Source of the DNA: Breznakibacter xylanolyticus
Lineage (GTDB): Bacteria; Bacteroidota; Bacteroidia; Bacteroidales; Marinilabiliaceae
NCBI RefSeq assembly: GCF_003254275.1
Contig: NZ_QKZK01000002.1
Location: 124,001 to 188,000 of the forward strand
Reading direction: 5' to 3'
Length of the DNA: 64,000 nucleotides
The position numbers were made by a program, and so were the translations under genes. Below are positions 34,302 to 42,605 of this stretch, one piece after another. The first letter of the stretch is position 1; the number at the start of each line of letters is the position of its first letter. Under the pieces are notes generated by a model. It saw only the letters and a list, made by a program, of their open reading frames with translations. It searched no databases and was not told the DNA's origin.

Positions 34302-35231
34302 TTAAACAAATTGAAAAACAAGCGCCAACAACACCATGACCAAACAAACGGCATGGTTGACATAAGCAGCCACCCGGAAGTCGTTATTGACAATGTCCCG
34401 GGCATGAATCCCGATAAAGGGCTTTTCTACCAAAATGCCGTGATATACATTGGGGCCACCAAAACGCACGTTAAGGATACCGGCCAATGCAGCTTCGGGA
34501 AAACCCGAGTTAGGGCTACTGTGAAGGCGGCCAAATTTAACGATAAATTGCAAAGCACGCACCGAAAAAGTGACCAATGCCATCAACAGAGCCGTTATCC
34601 GAGCCGGGAGATAGTTGGCCACGTCGTCGATGCGGGCAGCCACACGGCCAAACAATAAATAACGATCGTTTTTGTAACCAATCATCGAATCAAGGGTGTT
34701 GACCATTTTATAAGCCATCATGCCGGGAATGCCGCCCACGAGAAACCAAAAAACAGGAGCCACCACACCATCGCTCAGATTTTCGGCCATGGTTTCGAGC
34801 ACGGCCGTACGGATTTGTTGAGGCGTAAGCTGCGATGTGTCGCGTCCCACGATGCGCGAGAGCTGCACACGTCCGGCGTCGAGCCCCTGACGGTCAAGCG
34901 CCTGAAACACCATGCGCCCTTCGTGAACGAGGGTTCGATTGGCAATGCCATAAAAAAAGAAAACGAACACCAGCACCGCTTCGAGGACGGGATGAACAGA
35001 ACGCCCCAACCACATCAACGCCCCAAAAAACAATCCGGTGCCAACAATCAACCCAACCGCCAAACATGCACCCTTGAGCAGACGATGCGCCCCGTTGTTC
35101 CAACGCTTTTCACCACCGGCAATCAACCGTCCAAACCCCACCACCGGATGTGGCCAATGAATGGGGTCACCCACACACAAGTCGAGCAAATAGGCCAACA
35201 CAATGGCAACAACAATCAAAAAATCCATCAT
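34302..35231 (-). CDS. cbiB: Adenosylcobinamide-phosphate synthase
   Basis: A 309-residue inner membrane protein that attaches aminopropanol phosphate (or related arm) to adenosylcobyric acid. Family landmarks: AYLLDLCVGDPIHWPHPVVG with the following FGRLI near residues 10-36, RVQLSRIVGRDTSQLT, and VLETMAENLSDGVVAPVFWF with PGMMAYKMVNTLDSMIGYK. Four or five membrane segments. I chose ATG 35231 (a second ATG directly follows); the frame stays open 51 codons further but that part lies inside the upstream gene. It starts 22 bp after the aminotransferase stop. Confidence 0.92.
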   Translation of the reverse strand: MMDFLIVVAIVLAYLLDLCVGDPIHWPHPVVGFGRLIAGGEKRWNNGAHRLLKGACLAVGLIVGTGLFFGALMWLGRSVHPVLEAVLVFVFFFYGIANRTLVHEGRMVFQALDRQGLDAGRVQLSRIVGRDTSQLTPQQIRTAVLETMAENLSDGVVAPVFWFLVGGIPGMMAYKMVNTLDSMIGYKNDRYLLFGRVAARIDDVANYLPARITALLMALVTFSVRALQFIVKFGRLHSSPNSGFPEAALAGILNVRFGGPNVYHGILVEKPFIGIHARDIVNNDFRVAAYVNHAVCLVMVLLALVFQFV

Positions 35232-35253
35232 CAAAAAAAATATAATCAAGCGT

Positions 35254-36315
35254 TTATTCCCCGGCAACCAATTGCCGCAGGGCATCCAACAAAAGTCGAT
35301 TGCTTTCATCCTCCTGCACGGCGATGCGGATGTCATACGCCGACAAACCATTAAAGCTGGACGCATCACGCACCAACAGACCAAACCGCTGCACCAGTTG
35401 CTCCTTTAATTGCGCGGCAAGCACCGGGGTGCGAACGATAAAATAGCCGGTAGGCGATGCTGTTACCTCACACCCTGCAATCTGTCCAATGGCCATTTGC
35501 AAATGCCGGGAACGGCGAAGGTAATCAGACAACTCGTCGGGCGTAAATGGTCGATGCTGCACGGCAAAATCGACCATGTGCAAGGCCAAAGCATTGACAC
35601 TCCAAGGAGGCTGAAAAGCCGCCAGACGTCCGATCAAATCAGGATGTCCGACCACATAGCCCACCCGAAGCCCGGGTACGGCATAAGTCTTGGTCAGTGA
35701 ACGCAAAACCAGCAAATTGGGAAAAATCTCCACAGCATTCACCAGCGAAGGAACCTCCTGGGCCAACCCCTGATAAGCCTCATCCACCACAAAACAGCAA
35801 GACGGGTTGTCGGCCACCATCGACAGGATGGCCTCACGGGAAACAATTCGACCCGTGGGATTATTGGGATTACACACCCAGAAAAGCCCATGGCGAAAAT
35901 GACATCCATCAAAGTGTTCGGTATCGTGCCAGGGCTCTACCTGATGCCCAAACAAAGCACAGGCATGTTCGTACTCCGAAAAAGTAGGCATCACAATGCG
36001 GCTCACCTGTCCGGCAAAAAAACGGGCAATGAGGTAGATAGCCTCGGCTGTGCCATTGGTGAGCAACAGACACCCCGTCGCCACGCCCAAATGGAGCGCC
36101 AAACGTGCCGTCACCATTTCGCCGTGAGGCGGCGGGTAGGAACCCAGGCTGTCGATATGTCCGGAAAGGCATTGACGCAATTGTGGCAACATACCGCCCG
36201 GCCAAACATTGGAACTGAAATTGGCCTTTACCATGCCCGGATAACGAAACAAGTCGTCGCCATGAGGCACCGACTGTGTTGCCGTTGAAGGTATTTCTTG
36301 AGGATGCAGGGTCAT
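35254..36315 (-). CDS. cobD: CobD-like threonine-phosphate decarboxylase/aminotransferase
   Basis: A 353-residue fold-type I PLP enzyme. It resembles histidinol-phosphate aminotransferases and CobD, which makes aminopropanol phosphate for CbiB. The N-terminus is HPQEIPSTATQSVPHGDDLF, then FSSNVWPGG and YPPPHGEMVTARLALHLGV. The PLP pocket shows VCNPNNPTGRIV, VVDEAYQGL, and the Schiff-base Lys in LRSLTKTYAVPGLRVGY. Context (between cbiP and cbiB) supports CobD over HisC. ATG 36315 overlaps the cbiP stop by 4 bp, so translation is coupled. Confidence 0.85.
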   Translation of the reverse strand: MTLHPQEIPSTATQSVPHGDDLFRYPGMVKANFSSNVWPGGMLPQLRQCLSGHIDSLGSYPPPHGEMVTARLALHLGVATGCLLLTNGTAEAIYLIARFFAGQVSRIVMPTFSEYEHACALFGHQVEPWHDTEHFDGCHFRHGLFWVCNPNNPTGRIVSREAILSMVADNPSCCFVVDEAYQGLAQEVPSLVNAVEIFPNLLVLRSLTKTYAVPGLRVGYVVGHPDLIGRLAAFQPPWSVNALALHMVDFAVQHRPFTPDELSDYLRRSRHLQMAIGQIAGCEVTASPTGYFIVRTPVLAAQLKEQLVQRFGLLVRDASSFNGLSAYDIRIAVQEDESNRLLLDALRQLVAGE

Positions 36316-37817
36316 TGTATCATTCGGTAAATGGCGTCCAAATCGAGGCAACCCCGCAAGTGGTCGGCCAGCAGATTGTATTGACGCTCTTTGTAGGTAT
36401 AATCATCTTCAAGCCCCGTCAGGTCGATGCCATAGGGCGACAACAGCGACTGCAACACGGCCGCATTATCGAGAATGCCATGCATGTAGGAGCCCCAACA
36501 ACGCTCGTCCATCCAAACGCCATCGCGGTGGCCGTCGGGCGTCATGGTCAAAGGTTCCTGAAAGGCATCAACACGGCTGATGCCCATGTGTATTTCGTAA
36601 CCGCGACAAACCGCCTCACTCCCGCGAAAACGGAATTCAGTCTGTCGGGTAGTTTTCTCCTTCTCGAGGGTGGTATCCATGGGCAACAGCCCCAGTCCGG
36701 GACATTGGGTCACATCGCCCTCCACCCCGTGCGGGTCGTGCACCATGCGGCCCATCATTTGATAACCGCCACATATGCCTACCACCGACCTGCCTTGGCG
36801 ACGCGCCTGCAATATCACATCCCCAAGCTGATTCTCATGAAGAAACATAAGGTCGCCAATGGTGTTTTTTGATCCGGGCAGAATGATGACATCGGCTCTC
36901 TGCAACTGGGCAGCGTCAGCCGAGAAATAGAGGTTCACACCATCAATGCGTTGCAGCACATTAAAATCGGTAAAATTACTCATGCGGGGCAAGGCCACCA
37001 CACAAACGTTCAGACGACCATCAACAGCTGTTTTGCACTTGCGTGACAATGACACCGAATCCTCCTCCTCGATGTGGATGTGGTTGAACCACGGCACAAT
37101 GCCAAGCACGGGCACGCCGGTAATCTCCTCAAGGATGCGCCTTCCCTCATCAAACAGCGAAATATCGCCCCTGAACTTATTGACAATTACTCCCTTCACG
37201 AGCGCACGCTCCTGCGGGGGCAGCAACATGATGGAACCATACACGCTGGCAAACACCCCTCCCCGCTCAATGTCGGTGACCAAAATCACCGATGCCCCCA
37301 CGCGCAAGGCCATGGGCATGTTCACGATGTCGCGGTGTCGCAGGTTGAGTTCGCTGATGCTGCCGGCGCCCTCCATCACAATGGGGTAGTAACGTGCCGC
37401 CAAACGTTCAAAGGCTTCGTAAGCCTTGTCGAACAACGGCTTTTGATGTTCACTGTTGTAATATTCTCGCGCCGAACGGTTGCCCACCGGCTTGCCGTTG
37501 AGAATGACCTGCGAATTGAGGTCACCCGTGGGTTTGAGCAGCACGGGGTTCATGTCGGTGTGGCAGGGAATGCCGCATGCCTCGGCCTGCACGGCCTGCG
37601 CCCGACCGATCTCGAGCCCCTCAGGCGTGGCATAACTGTTGAGCGACATGTTTTGTGCCTTATAGGGCGCGGGATGAAGCCCATCCTGCTTAAAGATGCG
37701 GCACAAACCGGCAGTAATGATGCTCTTGCCCGCATCGGAACAGGTGCCGGCAATAAAAAGACGCCCCTTTTGCAGTTGTCCTTGGGATAAAGAAGTGCTT
37801 TCAGCAGAATTTGTCAT
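36312..37817 (-). CDS. cbiP: Cobyric acid synthase
   Basis: A 501-residue glutamine-dependent amidotransferase that amidates the b, d, e and g side chains of adenosylcobyrinic a,c-diamide. An N-terminal dethiobiotin-synthetase-like ATPase has the P-loop GTCSDAGKSI near residue 24, then APYKAQNMSLNSY. The C-terminal type-1 glutaminase-like domain has its Cys near residue 349 in VGICGGYQMMG. It begins 8 bp after a good promoter with no riboswitch and is coupled to the aminotransferase by an ATGA overlap. Confidence 0.95.
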   Translation of the reverse strand: MTNSAESTSLSQGQLQKGRLFIAGTCSDAGKSIITAGLCRIFKQDGLHPAPYKAQNMSLNSYATPEGLEIGRAQAVQAEACGIPCHTDMNPVLLKPTGDLNSQVILNGKPVGNRSAREYYNSEHQKPLFDKAYEAFERLAARYYPIVMEGAGSISELNLRHRDIVNMPMALRVGASVILVTDIERGGVFASVYGSIMLLPPQERALVKGVIVNKFRGDISLFDEGRRILEEITGVPVLGIVPWFNHIHIEEEDSVSLSRKCKTAVDGRLNVCVVALPRMSNFTDFNVLQRIDGVNLYFSADAAQLQRADVIILPGSKNTIGDLMFLHENQLGDVILQARRQGRSVVGICGGYQMMGRMVHDPHGVEGDVTQCPGLGLLPMDTTLEKEKTTRQTEFRFRGSEAVCRGYEIHMGISRVDAFQEPLTMTPDGHRDGVWMDERCWGSYMHGILDNAAVLQSLLSPYGIDLTGLEDDYTYKERQYNLLADHLRGCLDLDAIYRMIQ

Positions 37818-37825
37818 AACGGGTG

Positions 37826-37855
37826 CAAAATTAAAGACATAATCGGGCAGGCAAG
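37826..37855 (-). promoter_or_regulatory. Promoter of the cbiP-cobD-cbiB-cobT block
   Basis: On the minus strand CTTG, 18 bp, then TAATTTTG at 37826-37833, 8 bp before the cbiP ATG. No B12 box is visible between promoter and gene. Confidence 0.55.
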
Positions 37856-38196
37856 CGATAAATGGAAAAAAACATCAATAAGCAAATCATCAATGTTGTG
37901 CAGCAAATAGTGTCTAAGGGTTGAGACCTTTAATCTATTATTCACAAAATCGCGATGCACTTTCATTGCTAAACAAAATGGCTGCATCGATTTAGAGATA
38001 GCAAAGAATTTCACAAATCATAGAGACAATGTCGTTAAGCTTGCACTCTTTCATGGGCTTAGTTCTTTTTTTACATCTAAGCAGGGCTTTGCCCTACTCT
38101 AATGTCACCATTTAGATTTTGGATGCTTCGCCCATGGCCATCCAAAATATTCTGATAACTTCGAATCTTATCCATTCATTTAAACCATCAAACACT
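37856..38196. other. Gap upstream of cbiP, no gene seen
   Basis: Contains a short hairpin AGGGCTTTGCCCT near 38086 and AT-rich sequence. I see no B12 box, tRNA or convincing frame. Confidence 0.45.
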
Positions 38197-38547
38197 ATGG
38201 AAATCGTATCAAACAGCTTCATCCAATTCCTGGGAAACCTGCTCAGCTATGCCTACATCATCCCAAACATCATCATCATGGTGGCAGCCGGCATGTTATT
38301 TTCAAAAACAAAAGAGACTTATTCAGCACTCCTACTTATCGGAGCCATCTTGTCATTCATCACTTCGTTATTTTACGCCATCATCATTCCCATCCTTTTT
38401 AAATTTAATTTGCTTTCATACGATTACCACATTACATCTGCCTATACTGTCTTTAACCTGATTGGTTTACTCGGCCACCTCTGCTTCGCCATCGGCCTGT
38501 TGCTGCTGGTGATGAGCTTCGTCAACAACACACTGAAAAATCGCTGA
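38197..38547 (+). CDS. Small four-helix membrane protein of unknown function
   Basis: A 116-residue protein, the only plus-strand gene in the cobalamin island. Four hydrophobic segments fall at about residues 8-30, 38-58, 65-72 and 85-110, for example YAYIIPNIIIMVAAGMLF and LIGLLGHLCFAIGLLLLVMS. No charged catalytic motif is seen. ATG 38197 was chosen over an upstream TTG-like extension. Its 3' end overlaps the 3' end of cbiJD by 26 bp in the opposite direction. Possibly a general envelope protein; I do not recognise a named family. Confidence 0.65.
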   Translation: MEIVSNSFIQFLGNLLSYAYIIPNIIIMVAAGMLFSKTKETYSALLLIGAILSFITSLFYAIIIPILFKFNLLSYDYHITSAYTVFNLIGLLGHLCFAIGLLLLVMSFVNNTLKNR

Positions 38548-40363
38548 ACGTCACCTCCCTGTCATCATTTAAAATCATCACCGTCAAGGCCATGTTGCAC
38601 TGCAATGTGGCCTTGATGGCTTGGTGGCAGCGGCAAGCCATCGCCATATAAAATGGTTCCTGCCCCCCAAAAGGAATCAGGTTGCAAATGGCATTGGCCA
38701 GCGTCAGTTGACGGATGGCATCAGCCACCGAGTGATCATAACCCGCATCGAGCGCCATTTGGGCTGCGAAATCGGCATTGAAGGTGACGCGATGACTGTG
38801 AGTGTTGAGGTGCCCCTCGGCCAATTTGATGGCCTTCCCCACCATGATGCCCAGCACCAGATGGCCAAACCCTGCATCAGCCACCATCTGCACAGTGTCG
38901 CCAATGAAGTTGCCATGATGCACAAACGCCTGATGCGGCAAATGGGCAAAACGCGGCTGCACCAACAGTTCGCTGCGTCGTCCCGATGTGGCCACCATTT
39001 CGCAACAACCCATGGCCCGGGCCACCTCAATCTGCTGCCGGATGGCGCCCACAAAAGCCTCGTGCGACAGGGGCACCACACGCCCCGAGGTACCAATGAT
39101 GCTAATGCCCCCCGCCACCCCCACGCGAGGATTAAAGGTGCGTTGCGCCAATGCTTCCCCATCGGGCACAAAGGGCGTCACACGCATTCCCAACGGCAAC
39201 TCAAGTTCATGAGCCGTTTGGGTGAGCGCCTCACAGATCATCCGCCGGGGCACAACATTGATGGCCGGCTCGCCCACCGGGCATTGCAGCCCGGGCAGCG
39301 TCACCATGCCCACACCCACGCCCCGCTCAAAAGTGATTTGCCCGCTCGCATCCAAATCCACCCGACAACCAATTTCGGCCGCATGGGTCACATCAGGGTC
39401 GTCGCCGGCATCCTTGATGGTGAGACACGAGGCGCTAGCCCCGTCGAGATGCTGAGGATAGATGGCCAGCCGCACCCGTTCGCCTTCGGGAAGCACCACC
39501 GTCACATCGGTCGGGAAGTGCCCCGTGGCGATGGCCGCGAGTGCCGCTTTGGCACAGGCCGTCACACAGGTGCCGGTGGTGTAGCCCGAACGCAAATTGG
39601 CATCTTCTTTCCATAACTCCTTGCGCATGCTCAGCATCAAACGGTGCAAAGCTTTCACATCAAACACCGTGTGCGAAAATGCCGGCATGGGGGGCCGGCG
39701 CACCACCCAAAGCGGAATATTGTTGCGCCGCGCCACATCCTGCTTCACACTAAAATAACCACTCTGCCCACTCTCTTTGGTAAGCAGCAGGCGCGCACCC
39801 GTACGGTCGATAAGTTGTTGCACCGACTGGGCGGTGATGTGCGCCGGAGCCGCATGCACCTGCCCCGGCGGGATGCCCGACAGCAAGGCTTTTTGCATCG
39901 ACAAATCGGTGTCGAGGATGCGAAAATGGACGGGCATTGCCCACACCGCTTTAAAATGAACAATGGTTTGCACCCCCGTGAGCGCCAGCACCGGTTCAAC
40001 TGAATGCAAAGCCAGAGCATCGCACATCTGCGCAAACGAATCGAAAAAGCGTACACCGGGCATGTCGGTCATCAAACCCGGACGCTCAAAACGCACCACC
40101 GGCACGCCGGTTTGTTCCGATGCCGTAAAGATGTTGCCATGCAGTTGCGAGGCAAAGGGATGCCCGGCATCAATGACCAGGCGCGCCCTCACCTGACGAC
40201 ACAACGCCACCATATCCTCAGCATCCAGCGCCCCGTGACGATGTTCGCCATTCACGCGTTGCGAGGTGGGCGTTTGGGTGAGATACAGATAGGACTCACC
40301 CAACACATCGAGCAGATGCGCCGCCGCCAGGCCTTCGGTGGTGCCGCCAAATAACAATATCAT
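38522..40363 (-). CDS. cbiJD: CbiJ-CbiD fusion: precorrin-6A reductase and C1-methyltransferase
   Basis: A 613-residue fusion. Residues 1 to about 245 are CbiJ (cobalt-precorrin-6A reductase, NADPH-dependent), with GGTTEG at 6-11, DAGHPFASQLHGNIF and LLTKESGQSGYFS. From about residue 255 it is CbiD (C1-methyltransferase for cobalt-precorrin-5B), starting RSGYTTGTCVTACAKAALAA, then KDAGDDPDVTHAAEIG, PRVGVAGGISIIGTSGRVVP, and ending near NAICNLIPFGGQEPF. It overlaps cbiGF by ATGA and is last in riboswitch block A. Its end overlaps a convergent plus-strand gene. Confidence 0.93.
   Translation of the reverse strand: MILLFGGTTEGLAAAHLLDVLGESYLYLTQTPTSQRVNGEHRHGALDAEDMVALCRQVRARLVIDAGHPFASQLHGNIFTASEQTGVPVVRFERPGLMTDMPGVRFFDSFAQMCDALALHSVEPVLALTGVQTIVHFKAVWAMPVHFRILDTDLSMQKALLSGIPPGQVHAAPAHITAQSVQQLIDRTGARLLLTKESGQSGYFSVKQDVARRNNIPLWVVRRPPMPAFSHTVFDVKALHRLMLSMRKELWKEDANLRSGYTTGTCVTACAKAALAAIATGHFPTDVTVVLPEGERVRLAIYPQHLDGASASCLTIKDAGDDPDVTHAAEIGCRVDLDASGQITFERGVGVGMVTLPGLQCPVGEPAINVVPRRMICEALTQTAHELELPLGMRVTPFVPDGEALAQRTFNPRVGVAGGISIIGTSGRVVPLSHEAFVGAIRQQIEVARAMGCCEMVATSGRRSELLVQPRFAHLPHQAFVHHGNFIGDTVQMVADAGFGHLVLGIMVGKAIKLAEGHLNTHSHRVTFNADFAAQMALDAGYDHSVADAIRQLTLANAICNLIPFGGQEPFYMAMACRCHQAIKATLQCNMALTVMILNDDREVTFSDFSVCC
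38584..38616. repeat. 15-bp stem palindrome inside the 3' end of cbiD
   Basis: TCAAGGCCATGTTGC, ACT, GCAATGTGGCCTTGA: a 15-position stem with two wobble positions and a 3-nt loop, in coding sequence about 65-95 bp before the cbiJD stop. It may act on the ends of the two convergent transcripts. Confidence 0.5.
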
Positions 40364-42135
40364 GGCCGAAAGAGGTGTTTAAAGTTGGCATCGTAGAGTT
40401 TCGAAAGACCCGAACGGTTGTCGATGGCCTTGCCCACCACAATGAGGGTGGTGGCCGTGAGCTGATGCTGGGCGATGGTATGCGCCAGGGCATCGAGCGT
40501 GCAGCGCCATATCTGCTGCTCCTTCCATGTGAGTTTGTGGCAAATGGCCACGGGGGTGTGGGCCGGATAGTGCTCAAGCAGTTGCGCCTGCACCTCACCA
40601 GCCAGCGTGGCACTCAGGAAAATGCACATGGTGCTTTGCGACCGGGCCAGATGACGCAGTTGCTCTCGCTCGGGTACGGGGGTACGCCCTTCGCCACGGG
40701 TGAGGATGATGGTCTGCACCTCTTCGGGAATGGTGAACTGGCTTTGCAGAGCAGCTGCCGCCGCCTGAAACGACGACACCCCCGGGGTGATGCGATAGGG
40801 AATGCCCAACCGATCCATCTCGGCCATCTGCTCCTGTATGGCGCCATATATGCAGGGGTCGCCCGTGTGCAGACGCACCACAAGCAGACCACGGTCGGTA
40901 AAGGCTTTCATGGTGGCAATCTGCTCATGCAAATCCATGGCCGCCGAGTTGCGCACCGTGCAGCCCGCCTTGCCATAGCGGGTGAGTTCCACAGGCACCA
41001 GACTGCCGGCGTACAAAATCAGATCGGCGCTTTGCAGCAGCATCTTACCACGCACGGTCACCAACAACGGATCCCCGGGGCCGGCGCCCACAATCTCTAC
41101 AAAGCCACGACGCTCCCGGTCGCGGTCGATGGCCAACGCCAGGGTGGCATGCTTCTCTCCGGCACGCAGTTTCTGCTTGGTCACGGCCGGGACGTTGCCC
41201 GACAGGTGCATGGCCGCCGCTTCGGCCACACTGGGACTGCCGGTGACCTGCTGCACCCGGTCGGATGGCGAGGGGGTATCGTAGCCCGCCAAAATGGTTT
41301 CGTCGATGGGCACCAGCGGAACGCCCAACTGCTGTGCCAGGGCATGCAGCGCCGGCTCATCGTGCTTGAGCATGGCGGTACCCACCGATGCCACGCTCAG
41401 AGGCGAAAAACCCTTTGCGACCAAGGCATCAGTCACCACCTGTATCAACTCAACTTCGGGAGTGTCTCGTTGACATCCCACCCCCAGATGCACCATGCGG
41501 GGGCGATAATAAACGGCCTTACGACCAAAGTCGTACACCCGGGGCGTGACGGCCAGCACCACCGCCACCTCGTCGACCGGGATGCGCAAGGCATCATGAT
41601 AGATCGTGACATGAGGCGGACAGTCGCTCTCGAGAAACAGGGTTCCGGCATCTCGTGCCTCGAGCAACAAGGCGGTGGGCTCACCATTGACAAATCGGGC
41701 CATCAGCTCGGTCATTCGGCCACTGCATTCCATCGTCCAGCCGTAGCGGGCGGGCAACAGATCGAGAGGCCACAACTGCGTGGTGTCGCTCACGGTGGTG
41801 ATGACGGGCGTAGCGCCCAACAGGTGCGCCAACTGCTGAGCCAGCTCATTGGCACCGCCCACATGTCCACCCGCCACGGGCTGCACAAAACGACCATTGA
41901 CATCAATGTTGATGACGGCAGGATCGTGTTTTTTGTTTTGAAGATGCGGGGCAATGTGTCGCACGCAAATGCCCAGGGCGCCAATGTACACCAGCGCCCG
42001 GTAACGCTCAAACAAGAGGGCAGTGTCGATGGCATCGCCCCCGGCCAGCCGGTCGGCATCAAAGCCCAAGGCCACCAAACGATCGGCCAACTGCCGACCC
42101 GCTTCCGAAAAGGGAATGAGAATGGATGATTTCAA
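40360..42135 (-). CDS. cbiGF: CbiG-CbiF fusion: ring-opening hydrolase and C11-methyltransferase
   Basis: About 591 residues. The N-terminal CbiG part (to about residue 330) opens cobalt-precorrin-5A and shows YIGALGICVRHIAPHLQ, VAGGHVGGANELAQQLAHLL and GVGCQRDTPEVELIQVV. The CbiF part (from about 345) is the C11-methyltransferase, with EIVGAGPGDPLLVTVRGKM, ADLILYAGSLVP, LHTGDPCIYGAI and PGVSSFQAAAAAL. Start choice matters: the only upstream ATG (42246) would add 37 residues translated from a dispersed repeat, while TTG at 42135 begins MKSSILIPFSEAGRQLA, where CbiG normally starts. It overlaps cbiJD by 4 bp. Confidence 0.9.
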   Translation of the reverse strand: MKSSILIPFSEAGRQLADRLVALGFDADRLAGGDAIDTALLFERYRALVYIGALGICVRHIAPHLQNKKHDPAVINIDVNGRFVQPVAGGHVGGANELAQQLAHLLGATPVITTVSDTTQLWPLDLLPARYGWTMECSGRMTELMARFVNGEPTALLLEARDAGTLFLESDCPPHVTIYHDALRIPVDEVAVVLAVTPRVYDFGRKAVYYRPRMVHLGVGCQRDTPEVELIQVVTDALVAKGFSPLSVASVGTAMLKHDEPALHALAQQLGVPLVPIDETILAGYDTPSPSDRVQQVTGSPSVAEAAAMHLSGNVPAVTKQKLRAGEKHATLALAIDRDRERRGFVEIVGAGPGDPLLVTVRGKMLLQSADLILYAGSLVPVELTRYGKAGCTVRNSAAMDLHEQIATMKAFTDRGLLVVRLHTGDPCIYGAIQEQMAEMDRLGIPYRITPGVSSFQAAAAALQSQFTIPEEVQTIILTRGEGRTPVPEREQLRHLARSQSTMCIFLSATLAGEVQAQLLEHYPAHTPVAICHKLTWKEQQIWRCTLDALAHTIAQHQLTATTLIVVGKAIDNRSGLSKLYDANFKHLFRP

Positions 42136-42160
42136 AGGATAGATGATTTTTTGATATCGT

Positions 42161-42268
42161 GATAAAAGATATGAAGATGAACAGACACCAGACAGATAGA
42201 TTAGACTGAAGAGACGATCAGAACAAATCCAGAAGCTTTTCTTCATCTCATCATCTGTCTCATGGGCT
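42161..42268. repeat. GA-rich/CT-rich imperfect hairpin repeat, copy 2
   Basis: Left arm GATGAACAGACACCAGACAG, ATAGATTAGACTGAAGAGACG; right arm CTTCATCTCATCATCTGTCT. It lies between cbiET and cbiGF, directly before the TTG start of cbiGF. Confidence 0.65.
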
Positions 42269-42423
42269 TACTTCATCATCATCACTACACGACATTGAGA
42301 TTTATTATAGAATTTGTAAAGAACACAACACCCAAGAGCGTTGAGTGAATTTCCCCAACAACTCCCCGGCCATCATCGATGCATGCCCCACACCATCTGC
42401 AAACGAGCGCCGTCGGCCATCAA

Positions 42424-42539
42424 GGTCAACCGTGTTCTCCCTGATATGGTACACGATGCTCTCCCGATGTGGTAGACGGACGACTACCCATCCGGTAGAC
42501 GAGCGTCGACTTATTCGGTAGACGGACGTCTACCGTTCA
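42424..42539. repeat. 23-bp palindromic tandem array (array C)
   Basis: Units begin near 42424, 42448, 42471, 42494 and 42517 (steps 24, 23, 23, 23). The best unit reads GGTAGACGGACGTCTACC, an 8-bp perfect stem. Others (GGTAGACGGACGACTACC, GGTAGACGAGCGTCGAC) keep partial stems, and the two outer units are degenerate. It sits between cbiET and cbiGF. Confidence 0.65.
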
Positions 42540-42605
42540 GGGGGAGGATGCACCCCACCTCCTTTGCCCATGCTCCCGGACTCCGCGCCTGCCTCCAGGC
42601 CTCAT

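Noticed and set aside
35254-36315. Assignment as histidinol-phosphate aminotransferase
   Set aside because: The gene overlaps cbiP and precedes cbiB; no his genes are present, so CobD is more likely.
38621-39616. A 331-codon plus-strand frame
   Set aside because: Antisense shadow of cbiJD.
40375-42129. A 584-codon open frame on the plus strand
   Set aside because: It is exactly antisense to cbiGF and its product is rich in His, Gly and Gln without domains; long antisense frames are expected in GC-rich coding DNA.
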